Source: Bacteroidota bacterium (lineage in GTDB: Bacteria; Bacteroidota; Bacteroidia; Chitinophagales; Chitinophagaceae). Taken from it: a stretch of 35,612 bases of DNA. Both the position numbers and the translations under genes were made by a program. The notes under the pieces are model-generated. The model made no database searches. It was not told the DNA's origin and was given only the letters and a program-made list of their open reading frames with translations. The stretch spans positions 1-35,612 of the forward strand of contig JAEZDA010000069.1 in the NCBI GenBank assembly GCA_023433345.1, given 5' to 3'. Every line of letters begins with the position of its first letter. Positions within the stretch are counted from its first letter, which is position 1. Shown here one piece after another: positions 8,522 through 17,515 of the stretch.

Positions 8522-10165
8522 ATGCCATTAAAAGAAAGGAATATTTTCTTTAGATCAATAAATCTGGCAAGCCTTTTTACGCTGGCAATTTTATTCTTGC
8601 TTTCATGCTCGGCAGATGAGCGCGAAAGCAAAATGATTTTCCGCTATAACGAATCAGCGGGAATATCATCACTTGACCCCGCATTTGCGCGTAACCAGGC
8701 TAACATGTGGATGATACATCAACTTTATAACACTCTTGTTGAGGTGGACGATTCTCTTTTAATAAAACCCGCACTGGCGAAGAGTTGGAAGATTTCAGAT
8801 GATGGAAAGGAAATGGTTTTCACACTCAGGAGCGATGTTTATTTCCATGATGATCAATGTTTCCCAAAAGGCAAGGGAAGAAAGTTTTCTGCAAGCGATG
8901 TTGTTTATAGTTTTCATCGCATTACCGATCCTGCAACTGCCAGCCCCGGTGCATGGATATTTAATGAAAGGGTTGCACAAGAGGAGCCATTTTCTGCGCC
9001 TGATGATTCAACCTTCATTTTGCGTTTAGGTTCTCCATTTATACCAATGCTGGGTATTCTAACCATGCCTTATTGTTCCATAGTTCCCGAGGAAGCGGTA
9101 AGTTTTTACGGAATAAATTTTCGCAGAAATCCTGTAGGCACAGGGCCGTTCAGGATTGTGAATTGGGTGGAGGGTCAGGCCCTCGTATGTTCAAAAAACA
9201 AATATTATTATGAGAAGGATGAACACGGTGCGCCATTGCCTTACCTCGATGGAATTTTTGTAACCTTCTATGATAGTAAGGCAACTGAGTTTTTGCAATT
9301 CAGGCAGAAAAAAATTGATTTTATAAATGATATTGACGCTTCCTTTAAAGATGAAGTAATCACACGTACGGGAAAGCTGAGAAAAGAATGGCAGGGAAGC
9401 GTAATGCTTAATAAGCACGCTTACTTCAATACAGAATACCTGGGAATTTTGATGGATTCCATGAAAACGGGAAACTCAGCGCTAAGGAAAAAGAAAATCC
9501 GCCAGGCGATCAATATCGGAATAGACCGTGCTAAAATGATGCTGTATTTGCGAAATTCGATAGGGTCTCCGGCAACCGGAGGGTTTGTGCCGCGAGGTCT
9601 GCCATCCTTTGATGGCTCTTCAAGGCCCTATCCTTATGATCCCCAAAAAGCGCGACAATTGTTAAAGGATGCCGGTTATGATGCTACCTCACAAAAGATC
9701 AGGCTTATCACAATTCCGCAATATGGAAACCTCGGTGTTTACATTGTTCGTGAGCTAGAACAGATCGGATTGAAGCTGGAGATCGAAGTTGTGCCGAAGA
9801 ATCTGCTCTTACAGCAAACTGCTGCATCGCAGGCAGAATTCTTCCGGGGAAGTTGGATTGCCGACTATCCGGACGCAGAAAATTACCTGAGCGTTTTCTT
9901 CGGCAGAAACCCTGCTCCTCCAAATTACACACGATTTAAAAACCCGCAATTTGATCTTTGGTATGAGAAAGCAGTTGCAGAATCGGATAGCCGTAAGCGT
10001 TATGAACTATACAGGAAGATGGATAGTTTAATCATGGAGGAGGCACCGATAGTTCCACTTTGGTATGATGAAGTGATCCATCTTGTACAAAATTATATTA
10101 CGGGCTTTAAGCCAAACGGGCTGAATTTACTGGAATTGCGAAGAGCCAAAAGATTTAAGAATTAA
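8522..10165 (+). CDS. ABC transporter substrate-binding lipoprotein, family 5 (peptide/oligopeptide type)
   Basis: I start at the ATG at 8522, since this puts a lipoprotein signal at the N-terminus (lipobox LLSC, Cys29). The open frame upstream (from a TTG at 8426) runs through palindromic repeats. The 547-residue mature-type sequence is SBP_bac_5: ISSLDPAFARNQANMWMIHQ near the start, then VYSFHRITDPATASPGAW, then the conserved RNPVGTGPFRI, and near the C-terminus W-I-A-D-Y-P-D-A-E-N-Y. Family members capture peptides, nickel or sugars for an ABC permease. No permease or ATPase gene lies beside it, so it acts with subunits encoded elsewhere or has another role. It ends flush against msrA (convergent, no gap). 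Confidence 0.88.
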   Translation: MPLKERNIFFRSINLASLFTLAILFLLSCSADERESKMIFRYNESAGISSLDPAFARNQANMWMIHQLYNTLVEVDDSLLIKPALAKSWKISDDGKEMVFTLRSDVYFHDDQCFPKGKGRKFSASDVVYSFHRITDPATASPGAWIFNERVAQEEPFSAPDDSTFILRLGSPFIPMLGILTMPYCSIVPEEAVSFYGINFRRNPVGTGPFRIVNWVEGQALVCSKNKYYYEKDEHGAPLPYLDGIFVTFYDSKATEFLQFRQKKIDFINDIDASFKDEVITRTGKLRKEWQGSVMLNKHAYFNTEYLGILMDSMKTGNSALRKKKIRQAINIGIDRAKMMLYLRNSIGSPATGGFVPRGLPSFDGSSRPYPYDPQKARQLLKDAGYDATSQKIRLITIPQYGNLGVYIVRELEQIGLKLEIEVVPKNLLLQQTAASQAEFFRGSWIADYPDAENYLSVFFGRNPAPPNYTRFKNPQFDLWYEKAVAESDSRKRYELYRKMDSLIMEEAPIVPLWYDEVIHLVQNYITGFKPNGLNLLELRRAKRFKN

Positions 10166-10714
10166 CTATGAACCTTCCTTCAGTTTTTCTGCATATTGTT
10201 TTCTGAACTTTTCAACCTTTGGCCTTACAACAAATTGGCAATATGAACTGCCAGGGTTGAGGTTGAAGTAATTGGTGTGGTAGTCTTCAGCAGGATAAAA
10301 TTTTTCGAAAGCTGTTATTTCAGTTACGATCGGATCTTTATAAATTCCCTTTTCTTCAAGCTGCTTTTTATAATCCACCGCCACTTTTTGTTGTTCTTCG
10401 TTATGGTAAAATATCACGCTCCTATATTGCGTGCCGATATCATTTCCCTGGCGGTTAAGTGTCGTGGGGTCGTGGGTGTTCCAAAAAACCTCCAGCAAGT
10501 CTGCGTAGGAAATTATTGCCGGGTCGAATATTACCTGGTTTACTTCAGCATGGCCTGTTGTGCCGGTACACACTAACTTATAATCGGGATTCTCCGTGTT
10601 TCCGCCACTGTAGCCGCTCCGGGTTGAAATAACACCTTTTAAATTTTGAAAAACTGCTTCCGTGCACCAGAAGCATCCGTTTCCAAAGGTTGCAGTTTCA
10701 TATGTTGAGTTCAT
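10166..10714 (-). CDS. msrA: Peptide-methionine (S)-S-oxide reductase MsrA
   Basis: A 182-residue cytosolic enzyme that reduces the S-epimer of methionine sulfoxide in proteins. The catalytic motif GCFWCTE is at residues 13-19 with Cys14 as nucleophile. The later conserved blocks are present: G-Y-S-G-G, GHAEVNQVIFDP, FWNTHDPTT and GTQYRSVIFYH. Length is normal for the family. The C-terminus contains only one cysteine (SSYCQF) as candidate resolving residue, alongside Cys17. MsrB is not fused and is not in the window. The stop codon touches the stop of the convergent lipoprotein gene. Confidence 0.96.
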   Translation of the reverse strand: MNSTYETATFGNGCFWCTEAVFQNLKGVISTRSGYSGGNTENPDYKLVCTGTTGHAEVNQVIFDPAIISYADLLEVFWNTHDPTTLNRQGNDIGTQYRSVIFYHNEEQQKVAVDYKKQLEEKGIYKDPIVTEITAFEKFYPAEDYHTNYFNLNPGSSYCQFVVRPKVEKFRKQYAEKLKEGS

Positions 10715-10878
10715 CTGGCTGATATTATAAAGTAAAAAGTGAAAAGTAAAAATAAGCCGGAAACACTTATGATACCCGATTAGTGACTACCGGATATTCC
10801 GAATATTCAACTAAAAATCTGGCTCCCTGCCGGCTAAAAAATTCAATTTCCTCAGGTCTGCAAATCTTCCCATCACAC

Positions 10879-10886
10879 TACCTTTG
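10879..10886 (+). promoter_or_regulatory. Bacteroidota -7 box (TACCTTTG) of mutS2-like gene
   Basis: TACCTTTG matches the TAnnTTTG element of the Bacteroidota primary sigma factor and ends two bases before the ATG at 10889. Transcription would start at or just after that ATG, which suggests a leaderless or nearly leaderless mRNA, or else use of the second ATG at 10892. A matching -33 TTTG is not evident. Confidence 0.5.
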
Positions 10887-10888
10887 CG

Positions 10889-12994
10889 ATGATGAAGCTT
10901 TTCCCGGAATCCACCCTTGCTCAAATAGAATTTGATAAAGTAAAAGCGTTACTGGCTGCTCACTGCCGCACATCGCATTCCGCCGAGCTCGCCACCAACC
11001 TGAGAATTCATACACGAATTGATTTTATCGAGGAAGCTCTCAGGCAAACCGAGGAATTTAAAGGCTTGCTGATGGCTGGCCTCTATTTCCCTAATGAATT
11101 TACTCAAAACATAGGCCGCGAATTGAAACTTGCATCTATTCCCGGCGCCGCGCTGTCAGGCGATCAGTTTCTACTCATTCGAAAACTCGCTGAAAACACT
11201 TCAAATATATTCCGTTGGTTCGGTCCTGAAAGGCGTGAGGCATTTAAACATCTTGCAGCCCTGTTATCGGCCACCAATTATGAGAAGGCTGTTATTGACC
11301 TTATCGATGAGGTGCTGGATGAGGTGGGAATTGTTAAAGATTCTGCGAGCGAAGCCCTGGCATCAATCCGCGTGAACATCTTCAGGAAAAGGCAGGAACT
11401 GAGGAGGGCTTTTGAACGCATCGCATCACGTTATAATAAATTAGGTTACCTCGCAGATATCGAAGAAAGTTTCCTGAATGGCAGAAGAGTGCTTGCGGTA
11501 GTTGCCGAAAACAAAAGAATGATTAAAGGTGTGCTTCATGGAGAAAGTGATAGCCGCCGAACGAGTTATATAGAACCGGAGGAAACCACAGAGTTGAATA
11601 ATGCCTTGTTTTCCCTGGAGTATGAAGAAGGACGAGAGGTGAACAGGATCTTACGGGAACTCACTTCGAAAATGAATAAATACTCTCCATGGCTGCACGC
11701 CTGGTACATACTCGCCGGTGATTTTGACTTCATCAGGGCACGGGCACTGCTTGCAATTGAAATGAATGCCTTTAAACCGGTAGTGAAAGATAAGGCCCTT
11801 GTAAATCTGATGGACGCTTATCATCCACTCCTGTTGTTGTACAACAAAAAAAACGGTAAAATAACGGTGCCGGTTACCCTAAAGCTGGATGAAAACAACC
11901 GGATACTGGTAATAAGCGGGCCAAACGCTGGCGGAAAAACCGTGACGCTGAAAACGATCGGGTTGCTACAAGTGATGATGCAAAGCGGATTGTTGGTTTC
12001 TGTAAGCCCGGATAGCGAGATGGGAATTTTTAAGCAGATGTTCATCCACATCGGCGATACCCAAAGCCTCGAGTTTGAACTAAGTACGTATTCTTCACAA
12101 CTGAAAAACATGAAGTATTTCATGGAGAATGCGAATGGAAAAACAATGTTCTTTATTGATGAATTGGGAAGTGGAAGTGACCCCAATCTCGGCGGTGCCT
12201 TCGCGGAAGTGATCATGGAAGAACTGGCAAGAAAACATGCTATGGGCATTGTAACGACCCATTATCTTAACCTGAAAGTAATGGCAAATAAGGTGAAGGG
12301 AATCGTAAATGGCGCTATGCAGTTTGATGAGAGAAAGCTGCTGCCACTTTATAAATTACAGGTTGGTAAGCCGGGAAGCTCCTATACTTTTTCCATTGCG
12401 GAAAGAATTGGTTTAAACAAGGAACTCATTGTCCGGGCCAGAACTCTGGTAGACGAAGAACATTTCAAGCTTGACAGGCTGCTTAACAGAACGGAACAGG
12501 ATCTTCAGAAAATTGATAAAGAAAAAGGTCAGTTGCAAAAATTGCTCAAGGAAAACGAGCGGCTGAAAAAGGAAATGCAGGATGTAATTGAAAAAGAATC
12601 GCACCGGCAAGAGATGGAAAAGATACGAACGCAAAATAAGTTGTCAGAAGAAAAGTTGATTTACCTTAAAGAAATGGAACGCAAGCTCAAGTCAATGATC
12701 GTAGAATGGCGACGCGCAGATGACAAGCAAAAAGTGGTTCAGATGATACAAGCTCTGCTTTTCAAACAAAAGGACAAACTTTTTGTTAGCAAACAGCAAA
12801 AGAAAATTGACGAAAAGTTCGAAGAGATCGGGGGCGAGGTGCGGGTAGGCGCCACCGTGAAAATGAAGCACAATCGCCAGGTTGGAACCGTAAAAGAGAT
12901 CAGGGGAAAGAGTGCCGTTCTGCAGGTAGGCATCATGCCTATGACCGTGAAGATGGCCGACCTGGTAGTGATCAGGGAAAAACCGGGTGATTAA
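10889..12994 (+). CDS. MutS2-like DNA-binding ATPase lacking the Smr domain
   Basis: A 701-residue MutS2-family protein. The core helical region covers about residues 1-310. The ATPase has Walker A GPNAGGKTVTLKT at about 343-355 and Walker B MFFIDELGSGSDPNLGGA at about 420, with the TTHY switch further on. A long coiled coil (about 515-605, rich in E/K/Q) is inserted after the ATPase. A KOW-like segment (VGATVKMKHNRQVGTVKEI) precedes the end. Bacillus MutS2 (~785 residues) ends in an Smr nuclease domain. Here the frame stops right after the KOW-like part, and no Smr motif appears in any frame downstream. A role in recombination control or collided-ribosome rescue is known for the family but not shown here. 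Confidence 0.88.
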   Translation: MMKLFPESTLAQIEFDKVKALLAAHCRTSHSAELATNLRIHTRIDFIEEALRQTEEFKGLLMAGLYFPNEFTQNIGRELKLASIPGAALSGDQFLLIRKLAENTSNIFRWFGPERREAFKHLAALLSATNYEKAVIDLIDEVLDEVGIVKDSASEALASIRVNIFRKRQELRRAFERIASRYNKLGYLADIEESFLNGRRVLAVVAENKRMIKGVLHGESDSRRTSYIEPEETTELNNALFSLEYEEGREVNRILRELTSKMNKYSPWLHAWYILAGDFDFIRARALLAIEMNAFKPVVKDKALVNLMDAYHPLLLLYNKKNGKITVPVTLKLDENNRILVISGPNAGGKTVTLKTIGLLQVMMQSGLLVSVSPDSEMGIFKQMFIHIGDTQSLEFELSTYSSQLKNMKYFMENANGKTMFFIDELGSGSDPNLGGAFAEVIMEELARKHAMGIVTTHYLNLKVMANKVKGIVNGAMQFDERKLLPLYKLQVGKPGSSYTFSIAERIGLNKELIVRARTLVDEEHFKLDRLLNRTEQDLQKIDKEKGQLQKLLKENERLKKEMQDVIEKESHRQEMEKIRTQNKLSEEKLIYLKEMERKLKSMIVEWRRADDKQKVVQMIQALLFKQKDKLFVSKQQKKIDEKFEEIGGEVRVGATVKMKHNRQVGTVKEIRGKSAVLQVGIMPMTVKMADLVVIREKPGD

Positions 12995-13085
12995 CGGATG
13001 GTGGAACGGTCCGCTTTTTGTAAATCATTAACGGCTCAGCCATATTTTTTTATTGTAAAAACCCGAACATTTAAACACTTGACCC

Positions 13086-15545
13086 TTGCAAACCGGTGAT
13101 ACTATTCCAGTGCCGACCACATTTATCAGGAAACAGGTTGATATTTTAAACGCCGTGAATTCCGGCGGGGTCGAAGAATCTTTAAAGCTGCTTTTGCGGG
13201 CTGCTGAAGAATGGCTGCCGGGCCAGGAAATTGCCCTGGCTACTTCGCCCGATTCAGGCTCCCATATAAAAATACACTCATCAAAAGTTTTATCTCCCGG
13301 AGAGTTAATCGAAATCGAAAATTATTACAGAAGCGAAATCAAAATATACCAGGACGAGCAGGGAGGCAAGGAACCTCCGCATCGGAATGAGAATTTTCTC
13401 AAACCTGTTCGTCATGAAAACATCACCCTGCTTAAACTGGCGGGCCGCTCCGGCTTTTTAGGGATTATTACAATAAAAGTAATCGCAGAGAAAAAAAAGG
13501 TGGAAATTGACGAAGCCGTCCTATCCTTTTTAAAGGAACTGTGCATACTCGTTCTGGAAAAATGCGAAGGAGAAAACGAAGACAAAGTTTTTTCTACTTT
13601 ACTTGATCCGGTTGTAAACAGCAGCGATACTTTTTTAAAAGAGCTCATAGAGCAGGCACCGGTTGCTATTGCTGTTTTTAAAGGAGAGGATATGATCGTT
13701 GAAGTTGCCAATGATTATTATTTGGAGATTGTTGGAAAGACGCGGGAAGATCTTATTGGAAGATCTATTTATAAGTCTCTGACCGAAGCGGTGGTGGATA
13801 TTGAGCCATTAACGCGCCAAATATTTGAAACCGGGAAACCACTGGCCACTTCCGAAACCGCCGTTCATATTTTTCGTGAAGGGAAGCTTCAGCAACGCTA
13901 TTTTAATACATTGGGGAAACCGGTGTTCAACGCTTCGGGAAAGGTTCAAGGGATTGTGGTGATTGCTCATGAAACCACAGACCTTGTTATCTCGCGACAC
14001 ACCATTCAGGATGAGCATCACAACATCAGGTCGATCATAGAAAGTGCTCCATTTCCTATAGGGGTTTATGTGGGCAGGGAAATGAAGATTCAGTTTGCTA
14101 ACCGATCTATAATGGATGTTTGGGGAAAAGGTTATGATGTAACAGGAAAGACCTATTCTGAAGTACTCCCGGAGCTGGCAAACCAAAAAGTTTACGAGCA
14201 GCTTGATGATGTTTTTACCACCGGCATTCCTTATCATGCAAAGAACCAGCGGATAGACCTTGTTGTTGCCGGAAAACTCCAACCATTTTATTTCAATTAC
14301 TCATTTACTCCGCTTTATAATCTCGCCGGCGAAATTTACGGTGTGATGAATACCGCAGCAGATGTAACTGAACTCGTGCAGGCTTATAAAAAGCTTGAAG
14401 AAAGTGAGGAAAGGGCGAGGTTGGCAATTGAAGCATCTGAGCAAGGAACTTTTCATTTCGACTTGTTAACCGGGGAATTAATGCCTTCAGTGCGGATGGC
14501 TGAGATCTTCGACCTTCCACATTCAACAAACAGGAAGGACTATCTCGATGCTGTACTTCCCGAAGATCTTGAAGTTCGCGACGAGGCTTTTAAGGTCGCC
14601 TATAAAACCGGCAGCCTGGCATACGATGCGCGGATACGGAAGAAAAACGGGAGTATTTCATGGGTGCGGGTGAAAGGGAAGATCTATTTCGACGGGGGAA
14701 AGGCTCAAAAGATTGTTGGGATCATTTATGATATAACAGAACAAAAGAATTTTTCCGCTTTATTAGAGCAGAAGGTTGAGGAAAGAACAGTGGAACTGGC
14801 TGCATTGAATAAGAAACTTCTGGCGATGAATGACGAGCTGCAACAGTTTGCATATGTAGCATCGCACGATATGCAGGAGCCTCTTAGAAAGATCAGGGTT
14901 TTCAGCGACATACTTGCGGGAACGATGGACGACGCGAATAACAGAGAGGCATCTTATGTAAAAAAGATAAATGCTGCTGCTGAAAGAATGACAGGGCTTA
15001 TTAAAGGCCTCCTCGAATATTCGAAGACTTCTGATACCAATTTAAGACAGGAAAAAGTTGATTTAAATGTGCTCGTGAAAGCAGTACTGACAGATTTTGA
15101 ACTTTTGAGCAGTCAGAAAAATGCAGACATACAAATGGAAAGACTTCCTGTAATAATGGCTGTGCCGCTACAGATGAACCAGCTGTTTTATAATCTTATT
15201 GGCAATGCATTGAAATTTACCCGTGAAGATGTAAAGCCAGTTATAAAAATTCGCGCGTTTGAAGTGACTGACGAATTACTTTCTGCACACCGCGGATTAA
15301 ATCCCCGGCTCAACTATTGCGGAATTTCTATTGAGGACAACGGCACCGGCTTCGACCAGGCTTATGCAACAAAGATTTTCACTGTGTTTCAAAGGCTGAA
15401 CGAAAAAGATAAATTCGGCGGATATGGAATCGGGCTTGCTCTCTGCAAAAAAGTTGTTGAAGAACACAGGGGAGTGATATATGTAGATTCTGAAACCGGC
15501 ATCGGGTCGAAATTTTCATTGATCCTTCCCACTGAAGGCATTTAA
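13086..15545 (+). CDS. Soluble multi-PAS sensor histidine kinase
   Basis: An 819-residue kinase with no membrane segment. Order: a GAF-like N-terminal region (about 15-170), PAS 1 (about 185-300), PAS 2 (about 315-435) and PAS 3 (about 445-560, ending in the PAC signature IVGIIYDITEQK). A coiled-coil linker follows, then HisKA with phospho-acceptor His near residue 597 (YVASHDMQEPLRKI), and HATPase_c with N box NQLFYNLIGNALKFT, G1 IEDNGTGFD and G2 GGYGIGLALCKK. The first codon is TTG at 13086, because an in-frame stop lies just upstream; GTG at 13110 is an alternative. No response regulator is adjacent, so the partner and signal are unknown. Confidence 0.9.
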   Translation: MQTGDTIPVPTTFIRKQVDILNAVNSGGVEESLKLLLRAAEEWLPGQEIALATSPDSGSHIKIHSSKVLSPGELIEIENYYRSEIKIYQDEQGGKEPPHRNENFLKPVRHENITLLKLAGRSGFLGIITIKVIAEKKKVEIDEAVLSFLKELCILVLEKCEGENEDKVFSTLLDPVVNSSDTFLKELIEQAPVAIAVFKGEDMIVEVANDYYLEIVGKTREDLIGRSIYKSLTEAVVDIEPLTRQIFETGKPLATSETAVHIFREGKLQQRYFNTLGKPVFNASGKVQGIVVIAHETTDLVISRHTIQDEHHNIRSIIESAPFPIGVYVGREMKIQFANRSIMDVWGKGYDVTGKTYSEVLPELANQKVYEQLDDVFTTGIPYHAKNQRIDLVVAGKLQPFYFNYSFTPLYNLAGEIYGVMNTAADVTELVQAYKKLEESEERARLAIEASEQGTFHFDLLTGELMPSVRMAEIFDLPHSTNRKDYLDAVLPEDLEVRDEAFKVAYKTGSLAYDARIRKKNGSISWVRVKGKIYFDGGKAQKIVGIIYDITEQKNFSALLEQKVEERTVELAALNKKLLAMNDELQQFAYVASHDMQEPLRKIRVFSDILAGTMDDANNREASYVKKINAAAERMTGLIKGLLEYSKTSDTNLRQEKVDLNVLVKAVLTDFELLSSQKNADIQMERLPVIMAVPLQMNQLFYNLIGNALKFTREDVKPVIKIRAFEVTDELLSAHRGLNPRLNYCGISIEDNGTGFDQAYATKIFTVFQRLNEKDKFGGYGIGLALCKKVVEEHRGVIYVDSETGIGSKFSLILPTEGI

Positions 15546-15564
15546 GTTTTTCCCCCGCGAAATT

Positions 15565-16902
15565 CTAAAACTGTTTTATCGCTTCTCCCAAATCGTACAC
15601 CTTCAAAGTTCCGTTCATGGCATTCTTAATTATTGAAGAACCTGCTGCACTTCGGTAACCTGCGGCGCAGTGAACTACAACAGGCTTGTCTGTAGGAATT
15701 TCGTTTAAACGCTCCCTGATCTCAGCAAGAGGGATCGATATACTATGTTTGAATTTTTTTCCCTCCTTTACCTCAGGTCTGTTTCGCACATCTATAATGG
15801 TATAAGCGTCTGGATCTTTCCTGAATTTTTCAAGGTCAATTGGTTCTTGTTTAACGTTTCCAGTTCCGGGCAAAACTGTTCCCTTTACCTGCCTTTCATA
15901 CCCGATCGCTGCCGTTCTTTCCAAGAGGCGACTGATCTGCTCTTCATCCTCCCCGGCAATTAGTATTGGCTCGCCGGGTTTCACAATGCTTCCCAGCCAT
16001 GTTTCAAACTTGCCTTTCTCCATAAGATTGATCGAGTTCGGAAGGTGCGAAGATTTGTATTCCCTTTCATCTCTCCCGTCAATGATCAAAGTTGCGTGCG
16101 CGACATCTGCTGATCCCTCATTACGAGGGTTTGGTTTTGAAATACTTTGCCGGAAGTTTGGAGCTCCTTCGCGGTTCAATTCCACATCAAATGGAAAGTA
16201 ATGTGGAATGAAAGGTTGATCGGTCAACAGATTTTTTACAAATTCTTCTTCAGTAGCATTTTGCAAGCACCAATTAGTTTGCTTCTCTTTACCTATTGTG
16301 CTGACGTTCTCTTTGCTTAGGTTTTTTCCGCAAAGAGATCCTGCACCGTGAGCCGGATATACCAGTACATCATCATCTAAATTCATCAGTTTTTCGCGGA
16401 GTGAATGATACATTTGTTTTGCAAGATCCTCTCTTTTAGATTGTATGTTTCCTGCACCTTCTCGAAGGTCTGGGCGACCGCAATCGCCTATAAAGAGTGT
16501 ATCGCCCGTGAATACTGCCTTTTGTTTCCCATCATGCTCGAGCAGGATGCTTATACTATCTGGCGAATGACCGGGCGTATGTAAGGATGTAAGTTTAATT
16601 TTTCCAATTTCGATTACCGAACCTTCGTCAAATGGCGTATGCGGGTAGGAAACGCCAACCATACTGTGAACATATATTGTTGCGCCGGTAGTTTTGCTTA
16701 GCTCAAGATGGCTGCTTACAAAGTCGGCATGCGGATGTGTTTCGATGATAGCTACAATCTCCGCGCTATTTTCTTTCGCCCACTTAAGGTAAGGCTCAGG
16801 GTTTCTTGCTGGATCTATCAGAACTATTTTCTTCTCGCAATCACTTAAAACGCCATAGCTAAAATGCGACAGGTTTTTATCTTCCCATTGTTTTATTTGC
16901 AT
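15565..16902 (-). CDS. CstB-like persulfide dioxygenase / rhodanese fusion
   Basis: With the start at 16902 the product has 445 residues, close to Staphylococcus CstB. Residues 1-230 are an ETHE1-type metallo-beta-lactamase fold: H56-P-H58-A-D60, H112 in HTPGHS, and D134 in TGDTLFIGD, with C191 in GSLCGKN. A first rhodanese fold (about 260-345) has no Cys in its active loop (AGEDEEQ). A second (about 360-445) has the catalytic loop HCAAGYRSA with C412. Known family chemistry is oxidation of persulfides to sulfite, with sulfur transfer to thiosulfate. A longer reading from 16923 is unlikely, as that codon lies inside the predicted -7 box. It has its own CRP-type operator. Confidence 0.88.
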   Translation of the reverse strand: MQIKQWEDKNLSHFSYGVLSDCEKKIVLIDPARNPEPYLKWAKENSAEIVAIIETHPHADFVSSHLELSKTTGATIYVHSMVGVSYPHTPFDEGSVIEIGKIKLTSLHTPGHSPDSISILLEHDGKQKAVFTGDTLFIGDCGRPDLREGAGNIQSKREDLAKQMYHSLREKLMNLDDDVLVYPAHGAGSLCGKNLSKENVSTIGKEKQTNWCLQNATEEEFVKNLLTDQPFIPHYFPFDVELNREGAPNFRQSISKPNPRNEGSADVAHATLIIDGRDEREYKSSHLPNSINLMEKGKFETWLGSIVKPGEPILIAGEDEEQISRLLERTAAIGYERQVKGTVLPGTGNVKQEPIDLEKFRKDPDAYTIIDVRNRPEVKEGKKFKHSISIPLAEIRERLNEIPTDKPVVVHCAAGYRSAAGSSIIKNAMNGTLKVYDLGEAIKQF

Positions 16903-16920
16903 AGCCAAAATTTTATTCTT

Positions 16921-16965
16921 CAAAGTTCGATTGAAATAAGTTTAATTTTTGTGATGTTCGTCACA
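16921..16965 (-). promoter_or_regulatory. CRP-type operator and -7 box upstream of CstB-like gene
   Basis: TGTGATGTTCGTCACA at 16950-16965 is a perfect TGTGA-N6-TCACA palindrome. On the minus strand the -7 box GAACTTTG covers 16928-16921. The operator centre is 36.5 bases from the box's last base, the same distance as at the three other sites of this cluster, and near -41 relative to the expected start of transcription (class II activator geometry). Confidence 0.8.
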
Positions 16966-16988
16966 TATTCAATTAGACATCGCCTTAT

Positions 16989-17510
16989 TTAATGAGGCAG
17001 ACTTTCGCGAAAATAGCCGTACAACCATGTGCCCGCGATCGCGCTGAGAAGAACTACCGCTACTACCAGGAAACCGCTTCCGATTTGTGCGAACAAAGGC
17101 CCCGGGCAGGCTCCGGTTAAGGCCCATCCAAAGCCGAAGATCAGTCCGCCGAATACCTGGCCTTTGTTGAACTTCTTCGGATGAAAGTGTATCTCCTCGC
17201 GATGTATGGTTTTCAATCTGAATTTTTTGATGAGCCATACGCTTAGGATGCCTGTTATCACCGCGCTGCCAATAACGCCATACATGTGAAAACTTTGAAA
17301 CCTGAACATTTCCTGTATGCGGAACCATGAAATAACCTGCGATTTTACAAGTATGATACCGAAGAAAATGCCCGCAACCAGATATTTTACATTATACCAC
17401 CAGGGATGCTTTAATTGGGTTTCATTGATGCAGATCGTATCAAGCGATCGAACTTCAAAATCTGTAAGCGATTCACTAGCAGTTTGAGATATTTCAGGGT
17501 TTGTTTTCAT
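16989..17510 (-). CDS. YeeE/YedE-type sulfur transporter half, DUF6691 type
   Basis: A 173-residue integral membrane protein with about four hydrophobic segments and an N-terminal cytosolic stretch. The conserved G-W-A-L-T-G-A-C-P-G-P motif (about residues 129-139) is the YeeE/YedE signature, with a Cys thought to relay thiosulfate sulfur in homologues. It starts 5 bases after the stop of the other YeeE half, so the two probably form one heteromeric transporter. Fourth and last gene of the operon that begins with the rhodanese. Substrate (thiosulfate or persulfide sulfur) is inferred from family and neighbours. Confidence 0.85.
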   Translation of the reverse strand: MKTNPEISQTASESLTDFEVRSLDTICINETQLKHPWWYNVKYLVAGIFFGIILVKSQVISWFRIQEMFRFQSFHMYGVIGSAVITGILSVWLIKKFRLKTIHREEIHFHPKKFNKGQVFGGLIFGFGWALTGACPGPLFAQIGSGFLVVAVVLLSAIAGTWLYGYFRESLPH

Positions 17511-17515
17511 TTACA

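Noticed and set aside
12995..13085. Frameshifted Smr domain after the MutS2-like gene
   Set aside because: None of the three frames shows Smr motifs, and the gap is only 91 bases.
16969..17328. Second minus-strand frame of 119 codons within the DUF6691-type gene
   Set aside because: The overlapping frame has membrane segments and the YeeE motif; this one is Arg/Ser-rich shadow sequence.
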